A stretch of DNA of 64,000 nt from Sphingosinicella sp041916975 (GTDB lineage Bacteria; Pseudomonadota; Alphaproteobacteria; Sphingomonadales; Sphingomonadaceae). The number at the start of each line of letters is the position of its first letter. The first letter of the stretch is position 1. Positions 7,135-20,521 of this stretch are shown here, in pieces. The notes under the pieces were generated by a model, which made no database searches, was not told the DNA's origin, and saw only the letters and a program-made list of their open reading frames with translations. The stretch is taken from the NCBI RefSeq assembly GCF_041916975.1, contig NZ_JAYRYK010000001.1:2232001-2296000 (forward strand), read 5' to 3'. A program made the translations under genes and the position numbers.

Positions 7135-9837
7135 ATGAACCCCGTTCCACTACGCCAGCCCGCCGCCATGCTTTCCGACCGTGATGAAGTGCGCCACCTC
7201 GGCCGTCTTCTGGGTGACGTCATCCGCGATTTCGATGGCAAGGCCGCGTTCGATACGATCGAGGCGTTGAGGCAGGCCTCGGTCGCGGTGCACCGTGACG
7301 ACGGGCCGGAACGGCGCGCCGAACTCGCGCGGCTCCTCGCTGGGCTCAGCCTCGACGAGGCGGTGCGTTTCATCCGCGGCTTCCTCAACTTCTCGCTCCT
7401 CGCGAACATCGCCGAGGATCGGCAGGCGGCGATCGTGCCGGAGGGATCGGAAACCCGCCCCGAACGCCTCGAAGGTGCGCTCGCCGAACTCGCGCGTCAC
7501 GGCATTGCGCCGGGAGAGGTCGCAGCGACATTGATGGGCGCGCTGATCTCGCCCGTGCTCACGGCGCACCCGACCGAGGTGCGGCGCAAAAGCGTGATCG
7601 ATCGCGAGAGCGCCATTGCCGAACTCATTGCGAGCCGTCCGTCTGTCGCCGATGCTGGGGCCGTCGATGCGGAGCTTTACCGGCAGATCGCATTGCTCTG
7701 GCAAACACGCCCGCTGCGCGCGGTGCGCCTGCTCGTCGTCGACGAGATCGCGAATGTGCTCTCGGTGATGCGCGACAGCCTGCTGCCGGTGTTGCCCGCG
7801 CTGCACCGCCGTGCCGAGGCGCTGATGGGCGCCGAGGTCGGCAGCTTCCTGAAACCGGGCAGCTGGATCGGCGGTGACCGCGACGGCAACCCGTTTGTCA
7901 CCGCCGAAACGTTGCGCGCGGCACTCGCGGGGCAAGCGCGCGCGGCGCTGCAATATTATCTGGACGAGGTGCACCGGCTCGGCGCTGAACTTTCGATCAG
8001 CGCCTCGATCGCGGGCATCACGCCGGACCTTGCCGCGCTTGCCGACGAAAGCGGTGATGAGTCTCCGCACCGGCAGGACGAACCCTATCGCCGCGCGCTT
8101 TCGGGCATCTACGCGCGCCTCGCAGAGACCCATGCGGAACTGACGGGCACCCGCCCGCCGCGCGCCTCGACGCTGATCGCGGAGAGCTATGCCGGGCCGG
8201 ATGCGCTGATCGCCGACCTCGAGGTGGTGCGCGCGAGCCTTGTCGCGCACGGCGGCGAGCGGCTGGTGGGCAATCGTCTCGACGACCTGATCCGCGCTGC
8301 GCGCATCTTCGGCTTTCACCTTGCCTCACTCGACATGCGGCAGAACAGCGGTATCCACCGCGCCGTCGTTGCGGAGTTGCTGCGCGAGGCGGGTGTGTGC
8401 GCCGATTATGAAGCCCTCACACCCGATGAGCGCACGGCGCTGCTGCGCAGCGAACTCGCGCACCGGCGTATGCTCGGCAGTCCGTTTGCCGAGTATTCGG
8501 ATCTCGCGCAAAGCGAGCTCGCCATCCTGCGCGCGGCCGCCGAGGCGCAAGCGCGCTACGGCCCGGCCGCCGTCCGCAACTACGTGATCTCGCACTCGAC
8601 CTGCGTCGCCGATCTGTTCGAGGTGTACCTGCTCCTGAAGGAAGTCGGCCTTTACCGACCCGGCGATATTCCGGCATGTGACGTCATGGTGTCGCCGCTG
8701 TTCGAGACGATCGAGGATCTCGAAGCCGCGCCTGCCGTGATGCGTGCATTCCTGTCGATGCCGGAAGCGCAGGCGCTCGCCGAAGCGCGCGGTGGCGTGC
8801 AGGAAGTGATGATCGGCTATTCGGACAGCAACAAGGACGGCGGCTATCTGACGTCGAGCTGGGCGCTGTTCGAAGCGTCGCAGGCGCTCGCCGATGTATT
8901 CGCCGGGGCGGGTGTGCGGCTGCAGCTTTTTCACGGGCGCGGCGGCACGGTGGGGCGCGGCGGCGGCTCGGCGTTCGCGGGCATCCGTGCGCAGCCGCCG
9001 GGCACGGTCGGCGCGCGTATCCGCATCACGGAACAGGGTGAGGTGATCGCCTCCAAATACGGGACGCCCGCACTCGCTGCGCTGAATCTCGAAACCATGA
9101 CGTCAGCAACGTTGCTCGCGACGCTGGCACCGCCCGAAACCGATCCTGCCGACCTCGCGCGCTTTCGCGCGGCGATGGAGACGCTGAGCGCCGCCGCGCG
9201 CACGGCGTATCGCGGGCTCGTTTACGAGACGCCCGGCTTCAACACGTATTTCCGTGCAGCAACGCCCGTAGGCGAGATCGCCGAACTCAAGATTGGCTCA
9301 CGGCCGTCGTCGCGCACGAAGTCCGACCGGATCGAGGATCTGCGTGCGATCCCCTGGGTGTTCAGCTGGTCGCAATCGCGCGTGATGCTGCCCGGCTGGT
9401 ACGGCGTCGGCACGGCGCTCGCCGGGTTTGAAGACAAGGGGCTGCTACGCGCGATGAACGCCGAGTGGCCGTTCTTCGCGGCGACGCTTTCGAACATGGG
9501 AATGGTGCTCGCGAAGTCCGACATCGATATCGCCGCGCTCTACAGCGATCTCGTGGAAGACGAGGCGATTCGGGCCAAGGTGTTCGGCGCGATCAGTGCG
9601 GGCTGGCACCGCACGCGGGGTGCGCTGCTGGAAATCACCGGCAAGGCTGATGTACTCGGCGACGATCCCGTGCTCGCGCGCCGCATCCGTATGCGCCTGC
9701 CCTACATCGAGCCGCTGAACGCGCTGCAGGTGGAACTCATCCGCCGCTATCGGCGCGGCGAGACGGATGCCCGCGTGCGCGAGGGCATCCACCTCACGAT
9801 CAACGGCATCGCCGCGGGTCTGCGCAACAGCGGTTAG
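7135..9837 (+). CDS. ppc: Phosphoenolpyruvate carboxylase
   Basis: Anaplerotic enzyme that carboxylates PEP to oxaloacetate. The ATG at 7135 gives 900 residues, the usual length. Key motifs are TAHPTEV with the catalytic His (about 142-148), WIGGDRDGNPFV, FHGRGGTVGRGGGSAFAG (about 598-615), YSDSNKDGGY and the C-terminal MLPGWYGVG. The C-terminus ends IAAGLRNSG, close to the family's conserved N-G-I-A-A-G-x-R-N-T-G, with serine for threonine. The stop codon overlaps that of the convergent dapE. The HNH gene upstream may be co-transcribed. Confidence 0.97.
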   Translation: MNPVPLRQPAAMLSDRDEVRHLGRLLGDVIRDFDGKAAFDTIEALRQASVAVHRDDGPERRAELARLLAGLSLDEAVRFIRGFLNFSLLANIAEDRQAAIVPEGSETRPERLEGALAELARHGIAPGEVAATLMGALISPVLTAHPTEVRRKSVIDRESAIAELIASRPSVADAGAVDAELYRQIALLWQTRPLRAVRLLVVDEIANVLSVMRDSLLPVLPALHRRAEALMGAEVGSFLKPGSWIGGDRDGNPFVTAETLRAALAGQARAALQYYLDEVHRLGAELSISASIAGITPDLAALADESGDESPHRQDEPYRRALSGIYARLAETHAELTGTRPPRASTLIAESYAGPDALIADLEVVRASLVAHGGERLVGNRLDDLIRAARIFGFHLASLDMRQNSGIHRAVVAELLREAGVCADYEALTPDERTALLRSELAHRRMLGSPFAEYSDLAQSELAILRAAAEAQARYGPAAVRNYVISHSTCVADLFEVYLLLKEVGLYRPGDIPACDVMVSPLFETIEDLEAAPAVMRAFLSMPEAQALAEARGGVQEVMIGYSDSNKDGGYLTSSWALFEASQALADVFAGAGVRLQLFHGRGGTVGRGGGSAFAGIRAQPPGTVGARIRITEQGEVIASKYGTPALAALNLETMTSATLLATLAPPETDPADLARFRAAMETLSAAARTAYRGLVYETPGFNTYFRAATPVGEIAELKIGSRPSSRTKSDRIEDLRAIPWVFSWSQSRVMLPGWYGVGTALAGFEDKGLLRAMNAEWPFFAATLSNMGMVLAKSDIDIAALYSDLVEDEAIRAKVFGAISAGWHRTRGALLEITGKADVLGDDPVLARRIRMRLPYIEPLNALQVELIRRYRRGETDARVREGIHLTINGIAAGLRNSG

Positions 9838-10970
9838 GCGAAATAGTCTTTGAGGATGCGCCCGTAGATGCGGGTGAGCGCGTGGAGATCATCCACGGCG
9901 ACATGTTCGTCCGTTTTGTGCATCGATTGGCCGGGCAGGCCGAATTCTACGACCGGGCACAGGCGGCGGATGAAGCGTGCGTCCGATGTGCCGCCGCTGG
10001 TCGAGAACTCGGTTTCGACGCCGGTTTCGGCGCGGATCGCATCGGCGAGAAGCGCACTGAAATCGCCGGGTTCGGTGAGGAACGCCTCGCCCGAAATCTT
10101 TGCCTCGACGCTTGCACCGGCCGTCTCGCGCGCGGCGACCTTTTCGATCCACTGCACGAGGCTCGCGCCGGTGTGCTCGTCGTTGAAACGGATGTTGAGC
10201 CGCGCTTCCGCGATCGCCGGGATCACGTTCGTCGCCGGATTGCCTACGGTCATGTCGGTGACTTCGAGGTTCGAATGATCGAACCACGCATTGCCGGTAT
10301 CAAGCTCGCGCGCCTGCAGCGCGTGGAGAATGTTGACGAGGTGGCGGATCGGATTGTCAGCCATGTGCGGATAGGCGACGTGGCCCTGCGCGCCTTGCAC
10401 ACGAATCCACACGTTCACCGAACCACGCCGCCCGATTTTCACCATGTCGCCCAGCCGGTGCCGGCTGGTGGGTTCGCCGACGAGGCAGTGATCGGGGACG
10501 TTGCCGGTCGCCTCCATCCAGTCGAGCAGCGGCTTGGTGCCGAACGTTGCCGGGCCTTCCTCGTCGCCGGTGATGATGAGGCTGAGCGAACCCTGCGCGG
10601 GAATATTCCCGGCGGCCGCCGCGACGAACGCGGCGATGGCGCCCTTCATGTCGGCGGCACCGCGTCCGACCAGTTGCCCGTTCCTGACTTCGGCGGCGAA
10701 CGGCTCCACCGACCACCCGTCGCGGTTGCCCACTGGCACCACATCGGTGTGCCCGGCGAAGGCAAAATGAGGGCCGCTGCTTCCGATGCGCGCGAAGAGA
10801 TTGTGTACGGGGCCGTCGGGCGCTTCGCCCCACACGTGCCGCCACACCTTGAAGCCGATCGCCTCCAGCGCTTCGGCGAGCACCGCCTGCGCCCCTTCGT
10901 CGCGCGGCGTGATGCTGGGGCAGTGGATGAGCGCGCGGGCAAGCGCAAGCGGATCGGTGGCAGCGGACAT
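9834..10970 (-). CDS. dapE: Succinyl-diaminopimelate desuccinylase
   Basis: Zinc M20-family hydrolase that releases LL-diaminopimelate from its N-succinyl form in lysine and peptidoglycan synthesis. Visible: FAGHTDVVPVG with the first metal His and Asp, GRGAADMKGAIAAF, the catalytic glutamates in TGDEEGPA, and a late metal His in PGQSMHKTDEHV. The 378 residues match the family. It starts at ATG 10970, 41 bp from the divergent cupin gene, with no good Shine-Dalgarno, which suggests a near-leaderless message. Convergent with ppc; the stop codons overlap. Confidence 0.96.
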   Translation of the reverse strand: MSAATDPLALARALIHCPSITPRDEGAQAVLAEALEAIGFKVWRHVWGEAPDGPVHNLFARIGSSGPHFAFAGHTDVVPVGNRDGWSVEPFAAEVRNGQLVGRGAADMKGAIAAFVAAAAGNIPAQGSLSLIITGDEEGPATFGTKPLLDWMEATGNVPDHCLVGEPTSRHRLGDMVKIGRRGSVNVWIRVQGAQGHVAYPHMADNPIRHLVNILHALQARELDTGNAWFDHSNLEVTDMTVGNPATNVIPAIAEARLNIRFNDEHTGASLVQWIEKVAARETAGASVEAKISGEAFLTEPGDFSALLADAIRAETGVETEFSTSGGTSDARFIRRLCPVVEFGLPGQSMHKTDEHVAVDDLHALTRIYGRILKDYFA

Positions 10971-11011
10971 GAGAGGTGCTTATAGTGGTGCCGCTGGGTT
11001 AAGGAAGCGCC

Positions 11012-11464
11012 ATGCCAAAACTCGATCTCGATGCGATCCCCGAAGTCTGCCGCACCGGCTATCCCGCGCCCCATAACGCCGCCGTCGCGGGGCGGCACTA
11101 CCGGCGGCTCGCAGGACCGGGCGGTCTCACCGATTTCGGCGTCAATTTCTGCAGGCTCGAACCCGGCGCATGGTCGAGCCAGCGCCATTGGCACAGCACG
11201 GAGGATGAGTTCGCGATGCTGATTTCGGGCGAGGCGGTGCTGGTGACGAACGCGGGCGAGACGCTGATGCGTCCCGGCGACTGCGCTGCCTTTCCCAAGA
11301 ACGACGGTGATGCACACCATTTCATCAATCGTTCGGACGCGGACGCCGTGCTACTCGTCGTCGGCACCAATGTGCCGGACGATATGTGCACTTATCCCGA
11401 TATCGACATGCACCTGCCACGGAACGACGGCCCGTTCACGCGCAAGGACGGCAGCGCGTTTTGA
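11012..11464 (+). CDS. Cupin-domain protein
   Basis: 150 residues with one cupin barrel: motif 1 around RHWHSTEDEFAMLISGEA (H, H and E as likely metal ligands), motif 2 around PGDCAAFPKNDGDAHHF. It starts at ATG 11012 with AAGGA upstream. Small single-domain cupins of this kind, with YPDIDMHL near the end, are often annotated as cupin or transcriptional-regulator-like sugar-binding proteins; the substrate is unknown. Its stop codon overlaps the TTG start of the acetyltransferase gene, so the two are probably translationally coupled. Confidence 0.85.
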   Translation: MPKLDLDAIPEVCRTGYPAPHNAAVAGRHYRRLAGPGGLTDFGVNFCRLEPGAWSSQRHWHSTEDEFAMLISGEAVLVTNAGETLMRPGDCAAFPKNDGDAHHFINRSDADAVLLVVGTNVPDDMCTYPDIDMHLPRNDGPFTRKDGSAF

Positions 11465-12036
11465 TCGCGGAGGCGCGCAATGCCAAAGCGGCAGGCGCCA
11501 TCATCGCGCGCGCGTTTCACGATGATCCGGACAACCGCTGGGTGTTTGGTACCCGGCCCATGGCGCCGACGTTCACGGCGCTTGCCCGCCATCTCTATCT
11601 GGCACGGGGCTTCGGGCACATGGCGGGCGGCGATGGCGCAACGCTCTGGCTGATGGATGCGCGTGACAAGAATGCGGGGCTCATCGCCACGCTCAAGGTC
11701 GCGGCTGCGCTAGGCCTGAGTGCGGGGCTTGGTGCGATGCGGCGCGGGCTCGCGCTTGATGCCGTTTTCAGCAAGGCGCATCCGCCGCAGCCGCACGCCT
11801 TCCTGTTCGCGGTCGGCGTGGTGCCGGAAGCGCAGGGCAAAGGTCTCGGCGGCGCGCTGATCCGTGCGGGCCTGGAGCGCGTCGATACTGCGGATCTGCC
11901 CTGCTATCTCGAAAGCACGAAGGAACGGAACCTGCCGCTCTATCGCCACTTCGGGTTTCAGGAACTGCCGCTGCTCGCCGCGCCGCGCGGCTGCCCGCCA
12001 GTCTGGCCGATGTGGCGACCGGCTAAAGCTGCCTGA
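11461..12036 (+). CDS. GNAT-family N-acetyltransferase
   Basis: A TTG start overlapping the cupin TGA (TTGA) is preferred; AAGGACGG lies about ten bases upstream and longer starts would run deep into the cupin gene. 191 residues. The acetyl-CoA signature is FAVGVVPEAQGKGLGGALI (strand 4 and the Q/R-x-x-G-x-G/A loop), followed by YLESTKERNLPLYRHFGF, typical of a GNAT group found in many proteobacteria. The acceptor is unknown. It converges on the hydrolase gene with a 14-bp overlap. Confidence 0.85.
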   Translation: MIAEARNAKAAGAIIARAFHDDPDNRWVFGTRPMAPTFTALARHLYLARGFGHMAGGDGATLWLMDARDKNAGLIATLKVAAALGLSAGLGAMRRGLALDAVFSKAHPPQPHAFLFAVGVVPEAQGKGLGGALIRAGLERVDTADLPCYLESTKERNLPLYRHFGFQELPLLAAPRGCPPVWPMWRPAKAA

Positions 12037-12790
12037 GGAAGCTGTCCATTTCCGCCGCGACCTTTTCGCGGACGGGATCGTGGAACAGCCAGTGCCCGGC
12101 GCCCGTGATCTCGCGGTAGTCTGTGTGGCCGGTGAGCGCGCGTGCGGTCGCGCGCGCGACGGCGATGGGGGTGATGCGGTCGCGGTCGCCGACCACGACG
12201 AGCGCGGGCATCGAAAGCTTGCCGTAGTCCACCCGCGCGCCGCGCGTCTTGTCGGCCCACGGCATCGACATCTGAAAGAGCACGCGGCCCGAATCCCAAA
12301 CGAGCTTCGCGATTTCCGCATTCGCGACATCGAAGGGCACTTCGTTGAAGATGCCCCAGCGCGCGCGTTCGGCGTCGATCTTCGTCGGCTGCTTCCACCA
12401 CTGGCGCTTCACGGCGATGCCGAACACGGTGCGCAGCGGCGCCAGCGAAATGCTCTGGGTTTCCGCCGTCGGCCCGGGCGACAGCAGGATGAGCCCACGC
12501 GCGCCGGTGGCCTCCGCGACCTTCTGCGCGAGCATACCGCCCATCGAATGGCCGACGATCACCGGGCTTTCAGGCAGCGTGCGCACCACGGCGGCGACCG
12601 CGTCCACATAGTCCTGAATACCGATCGTGGCGAGGATGGCGGGTGGCGGCTCGGCCGGATCGATGTCGTGATAGGGCAGCGCAGGCACATGGACGGCGTA
12701 TCCGGCGGCGCGGTAGCGATCTGCGAACCAGTCCCACACATGCGGTGTCGACCACATGCCGTGGATGAAGAGAAGCGGCGGCTTGCTCAT
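12023..12790 (-). CDS. Alpha/beta hydrolase
   Basis: 255 residues from ATG 12790, which has GGAGG eight bases upstream; an earlier in-frame start would add 15 residues and overlap the malic enzyme gene. Fold motifs: FIHGMW (oxyanion loop), GHSMGGM with the nucleophile Ser, VVGDRDRITP carrying the acid Asp, and GAGHW with the catalytic His. No lid or signal peptide is evident, so a cytoplasmic esterase or lipase-like enzyme is likely; the substrate is unknown. Lies 34 bp downstream of maeB on the same strand and may be co-transcribed. Confidence 0.88.
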   Translation of the reverse strand: MSKPPLLFIHGMWSTPHVWDWFADRYRAAGYAVHVPALPYHDIDPAEPPPAILATIGIQDYVDAVAAVVRTLPESPVIVGHSMGGMLAQKVAEATGARGLILLSPGPTAETQSISLAPLRTVFGIAVKRQWWKQPTKIDAERARWGIFNEVPFDVANAEIAKLVWDSGRVLFQMSMPWADKTRGARVDYGKLSMPALVVVGDRDRITPIAVARATARALTGHTDYREITGAGHWLFHDPVREKVAAEMDSFLRQL

Positions 12791-12824
12791 GAACGGGCCC
12801 TCCGGTTCGCCAAACAGGGGCAGG

Positions 12825-15086
12825 TTAGTCGACAACGCCGCTTGCCGCCAGCACCGACATTGTCACCAGATCGCTCGTCGTCGAGGTCATCGGCACGATC
12901 TGCACCGGCTTCGACATGCCCATCAAGAGCGGCCCGAACACGCGTCCGCCGCCCAGCTCCTTCAGCAGCTTCGCCGAAATGTTCGCCGAATGCAGTCCGG
13001 GCATGATCAGCACGTTCGCAGGGCCGGTGAGGCGGCTGAACGGATAGAGCTTCGCCATATCGCGGTTGAGCGCGACGTCGGCGGACATTTCGCCTTCGTA
13101 TTCGAAACCGACACGGCGATCGTCGAGCACGGCGACCGCGTCGCGCAGTACGGTGGTGATGTCGCCGGGTGGATTGCCGAAGTTCGAATAGGAGAGGAAG
13201 GCGACGCGCGGCGTCTTGCCCATGCGGCGGGCGACGCTTGCAGTCTGCTCGGCGATGTCGGCGAGTTGTTCAGCCGACGGGCGCTCGTTCACCGTGGTGT
13301 CCGCGATGAGGAAGCTGTCGGAGCGGCCGACGATGAGGTGGATGCCGAAGGGCACGTGGCGCGGCGCCGGGTCGATCACCTGCTGCACCTGGCTCAGCGT
13401 CTGGCTGAAATGGCGCGTCACGCCGGTGACGAGTACGTCGCCGTGGCCGAGCGCGACGAGGAGCGCGCCGAAGATGTTGCGGTCCTGGTTCACCATGCGC
13501 TGCGCGTCGCGGTAGAGCACGCCCTTGCGCTGCAGGCGCCGATAGAGATGTTCGGCCATGCCGGGCACCAGCGGGCTGATGCGGCTATTGTGGATTTCGA
13601 AGGTGGCGGCGTCGTCGACACCGAGTTTGCGCAGACCCTCCTTCACGCGGTCGTCGCGACCCACAAGCACCGGAACGCCGTAGCCCGCGTTCTTGATGGT
13701 GATCGCGGCGCGCAGCACGGTCTCTTCCTCGCCCTCGGCGAAGACGATGCGCTTGGGGTTCGCTTTCGCGGCATCGTAGCTGTTCGAAAGCACGGCCGTC
13801 GTCGGGTTCAGGCGGGCGCGGAGTTCCGTGCGGTACGCCTCTTCGTCGATGATCGGGCGCTGGGCGACGCCGGTGCGCATCGCGGCGCGGGCGACGGCGA
13901 GCGGGATCGCCTCGATCAGGCGCGGATCGAACGGTGCGGGGATGATGTATTCAGGGCCGAACACCGGCTGCTTGCCGTAAGCGACGGCGACCTCGTCCGG
14001 CACCGTCTCGCGCGCGAGATCGGCGAGCGCTTCGGCGGCGGCGATCTTCATTTCCTCATTGATCGTCGTCGCGCGCACATCGAGCGCGCCGCGGAAGATG
14101 TAAGGGAAGCCGAGGACGTTGTTGACCTGGTTCGGATAATCCGAACGGCCCGTCGCGATGATCGCGTCGGAACGCACGGCGTGCGCGTCTTCGGGCAGGA
14201 TCTCGGGCACCGGGTTCGCCATCGCGAAGATGATGGGGTTGGGCGCCATCGCCTTCACCATCTCGGGGCTGAGCGCGCCCGCCGCGGAAAGGCCGAGGAA
14301 CACGTCCGCGCCCTGCATCGCATCCATCAGCGTGCGCTCGTCGGTCTCGATCGCGTAGGCGGATTTCCACTGGTTGAGGTTGTGGCGATCCTTGTGGATC
14401 ACGCCGTCGCGGTCGCACATGCGCACGTTCGTGCGCGGCATCCCCATCGCGATGATGAGTTCGGCGCAGGCGATGGCGGCGGCGCCGGCGCCGTTTACCA
14501 CCATCTTCACATCCTTGATCGACTTGCCGGTGATCTTCAGCGCGTTGATGAGGCCGGCGGCGGAGATGATCGCGGTGCCGTGCTGGTCGTCGTGGAACAC
14601 GGGGATGTTCATCATCTCGCGCAGGCGGCTTTCGATGATGAAGCAGTCCGGCGAGGCGATGTCTTCAAGGTTGATGCCGCCGAAACTCGGCTCCATCAGC
14701 GAAATGGCGCTCACCAGCGCATCGACGTCCTCGCTCGCAAGCTCGATGTCGATCGCGTCGACGTCGGCGAAGCGCTTGAAGAGGACGGCCTTGCCTTCCA
14801 TCACCGGCTTCGAGGCGAGCGCGCCGAGGTTGCCGAGGCCGAGGATGGCGGTGCCGTTGGAGATGACGGCGACAAGATTGCCCTTGGCGGTGTAGTCGTA
14901 GGCGAGCACGGGGTCGGCGGCGATCGCTTCCACGGGCACCGCGACGCCGGGGGAGTATGCGAGGCTGAGGTCGCGCTGCGTCGCCATCGGCTTCGATGCG
15001 ATGATCTCGATCTTGCCGGGGCGGCCCTGTGAATGGAATTGCAGGGCTTCCTGGTCGCTGAACTTGACCGAACTGCCTTTTGACAA
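12825..15086 (-). CDS. maeB: NADP-dependent malic enzyme with phosphotransacetylase-like C-terminal domain
   Basis: Oxidatively decarboxylates malate to pyruvate. The 753 residues contain a malic domain (Tyr in SLAYSPGVAVP, metal site around FHDDQHGTAI, Rossmann NGAGAAAIACAEL) and, from about residue 430, a phosphate acetyltransferase-like domain that is usually regulatory in these hybrids. The start is TTG at 15086 with GGAG eight bases upstream. It is head-to-head with mutS at 44 bp, so the two promoters must overlap or lie inside the opposite gene. Confidence 0.96.
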   Translation of the reverse strand: MSKGSSVKFSDQEALQFHSQGRPGKIEIIASKPMATQRDLSLAYSPGVAVPVEAIAADPVLAYDYTAKGNLVAVISNGTAILGLGNLGALASKPVMEGKAVLFKRFADVDAIDIELASEDVDALVSAISLMEPSFGGINLEDIASPDCFIIESRLREMMNIPVFHDDQHGTAIISAAGLINALKITGKSIKDVKMVVNGAGAAAIACAELIIAMGMPRTNVRMCDRDGVIHKDRHNLNQWKSAYAIETDERTLMDAMQGADVFLGLSAAGALSPEMVKAMAPNPIIFAMANPVPEILPEDAHAVRSDAIIATGRSDYPNQVNNVLGFPYIFRGALDVRATTINEEMKIAAAEALADLARETVPDEVAVAYGKQPVFGPEYIIPAPFDPRLIEAIPLAVARAAMRTGVAQRPIIDEEAYRTELRARLNPTTAVLSNSYDAAKANPKRIVFAEGEEETVLRAAITIKNAGYGVPVLVGRDDRVKEGLRKLGVDDAATFEIHNSRISPLVPGMAEHLYRRLQRKGVLYRDAQRMVNQDRNIFGALLVALGHGDVLVTGVTRHFSQTLSQVQQVIDPAPRHVPFGIHLIVGRSDSFLIADTTVNERPSAEQLADIAEQTASVARRMGKTPRVAFLSYSNFGNPPGDITTVLRDAVAVLDDRRVGFEYEGEMSADVALNRDMAKLYPFSRLTGPANVLIMPGLHSANISAKLLKELGGGRVFGPLLMGMSKPVQIVPMTSTTSDLVTMSVLAASGVVD

Positions 15087-15130
15087 ATGTTTTCTCCACC
15101 AACGCGCCTGAGATCGCTATTAGCGTCCGC

Positions 15131-17781
<2,651 letters not shown>

Positions 17782-17785
<4 letters not shown>

Positions 17786-20517
17786 GCATGACCGACCGCT
17801 TTCACCGCGTCACAGACCGCCGCGCAATCATCGACCGCCGCGAGGTTGCCGAAGTTCTGGCTTCGATTCCGGCTGACCGCGCCGCTGCCGTCGGCGTGCT
17901 GCGCGTCGCGCTTGCAGGCGGGCGGGCCGAACTCAAACGGCGGCTGGAAGCGGCGCCCTACAAGGGGCTGGAGCTTGCGAACGGCCATGCGTTCCTTACC
18001 GACCAGCTTGTCCGGCTCGTCTTCGATTTCGCGACGCAGCGCCTCTATCCCGCGAGCAACCCCAGCGCTGCCGAGCGTATTGCCGTGTGCGCCGTCGGCG
18101 GCTACGGCCGCGCCGAGATGGCGCCGTTCTCGGACGTCGACATCCTGTTCCTCACCGCGCAGAAATCCACGGGCTGGATCGAGCAGGTCGTCGAAACGAT
18201 GCTCTACACGCTGTGGGATCTCGGGCTGAAGGTCGGCCACGCGACGCGCTCCATCGCCGATGTCGTGCGCCTGTCGCGCGAGGACGTGACGATCCGCACC
18301 GCGATGCTGGAGGCGCGCTACGTGTGGGGTGACGAGGCACTCTATGACGAGTCGAACGCACGGTTCCTCAAGGATGTCGTCTCCGGCACCGAGCGCGATT
18401 TCACGCAGGCGAAGCTCGCCGAGCGCGAGGCGCGGCACACGCGCATGGGCGACAGCCGCTACGTCGTCGAGCCCAATATCAAGGAGGGCAAGGGCGGGCT
18501 TCGCGATCTCCACACCTTGTTCTGGATCGGCAAATACGTGCTGCGCGTCGAGCGCGCCGCGGAGCTCGTCGACAAGGGGCTGCTGACGCCGCGGGAGTAT
18601 CGCCAGTTCAACAAGGCCGAGAACTTCCTGTGGGCCGTCCGCATCAACCTGCACGACATCGCGAAGCGCGCCGAGGAGCGGCTGACCTTCGATATGCAGC
18701 GCGAGCTTGCCGAGCGGCTCCACTATCAGGACCGCGCGGGCATGTCGGCGGTCGAGCGCTTCATGCGCCATTATTTCCTGATCGCGCGGCAGGTCGGCGA
18801 TCTCACCGGGCTGTTTCTGTCACACCTTGAAGAGACCTACGCGGAGAGCCGGATTCGTCTGCCGAGTATGCGGCGGGCGCCCAGAAAGCTGAACGGCTTC
18901 ACCGTGCAGCGCGACCGCCTCGGTGTGCCGACCGACGATTTCTTCGCGAAGGACCCGGTGCGGCTCATCGAGATGTTCGCGCTCGCCGAAAAGCACGCGC
19001 TTGAAATCCATCCGCAGGCGATGCGGCAGGCGGGCCGCGACGCGAAGCTGATCGACGCACGCGTGCGCCGCGATCCGCGCGCGAACGCACTGTTCATGGA
19101 TGTGCTCACCAGCCGCCGCGCGCCCGATACGGTGCTGCGCTGGATGAACGAGGCGGGCGTGTTCGGCCGCTTCGTTCCCGATTTCGGCCGCGTCGTCGCG
19201 CGGATGCAATACGATATGTACCACCATTATACGGTGGACGAGCACACGATCCGCGCCATCGGCCTCCTCGCGCGCATCGAGAACGGCGAGTTGACGGCGG
19301 AGCATCCGATCAGCGCCGTCCTTATCCACCAGATCGCCTCGCGTCGGGTGATCTACGTGGCGGTGCTGCTGCATGATATTGCCAAGGGGCGCGGCGGCGA
19401 TCACAGCGTGCTCGGTGCCGATGTCGCGTTTGCGCTTTGCCCGCGGCTCGGCCTCACGCCCGCCGAGACCGAAACCGTTTCATGGCTGGTGCGCTACCAC
19501 CTGCTGATGTCGGAAACGGCGACGCGCCGCGACCTTTCGGATTTCAAGACGATCCAGGATTTCGTCGCGGTCGTGCAGGACGTGGAGCGGCTGCGGCTGC
19601 TGATGATCCTCACCGTGGTCGATATCCGCGCCGTCGGCCCCGGCCGCTGGACGGAATGGAAGGCGCAGCTTCTGCGCGATCTTTATGTCGCCACCGAGGA
19701 GATGCTGCGCCTCGGCCACCAGCAGCGCGGCCGCGCCGAGCGCATCGCCGCGAAGAAGGAGGAGCTGAAAACAGCACTCGGCTGGAGCGACCGGGTCTTC
19801 AACGCCCATGCGAAGCGGTTTTTCGATAGTTATTGGGTCGCCGAACCTGCCGGCTCGCTGCTTGCGAACGCGCGGCAGATCGCGGAGGCGAAGGACGAGA
19901 TTTCCGTTTCGATGACCTGCGACGATGCGCTCGGCGCCACGCAGGTGTCGGTCTATGCGCCCGATCATCCCGGCCTGTTCTACCGAATCGCGGGCGGCAT
20001 CACGCTCTGCGGCGCGAATATCGTTGATGCGCGCATCCATACGACGCGCGACGGCATGGCGATCGATAATCTCGTCGTGCAGACGCCCACGGGCCGCGCG
20101 CTTGAGGAGGCGCACGCGCTCGACCGGCTGAAGACGACGATCATCGAAGCGGCATCAGGGCAGGTAAAGCTCGCCGAGCGGCTGGCGGCGCGGCCGCTGA
20201 CGCGGCACCGCGCCGACGTTTTCAAGGTGGAGCCGAACGTGCTCGCCGACAACAAGGCATCGAACCGCTACACCGTGATCGAAGTGCACGCGCTCGATCG
20301 GCCGGCGCTGCTCTACGGGCTTACCCGCACATTGTTCGATGCGCGGCTTTCGATCAGCTCCGCGCACATCGCCACTTATGGCGAGCGCGCGGTCGACGTT
20401 TTCTACGTGACCGATCTCACCGGCGACAAGATCGAGAATGGGCAGCGCCTGAAGGGCATCACACGCAAGCTGCTGGCGGTCGCCTCGGGCGAAACCGAAG
20501 CGAAGGCCGCCGCTTGA
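17782..20517 (+). CDS. glnD: Bifunctional [protein-PII] uridylyltransferase / uridylyl-removing enzyme
   Basis: Nitrogen sensor that adds UMP to PII when glutamine is low and removes it when glutamine is high. The 911 residues show a nucleotidyltransferase domain (GGYGRAEMAPFSDVDIL, about 106-122), a central HD phosphohydrolase domain (LLHDIAKGRGGDHSVLG, about 529) and two C-terminal ACT domains (about 715-790 and 830-905) that bind glutamine. The ATG at 17782 overlaps the mutS stop, with GGAGGGG upstream. A strong hairpin follows the stop. Confidence 0.97.
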
Positions 20518-20521
20518 AAAA

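Noticed and set aside
12756..15032. 758-codon plus-strand ORF opposite maeB
   Set aside because: His/Arg/Ala-rich composition with no domain; it mirrors the third-base GC bias of the real malic enzyme gene on the other strand.
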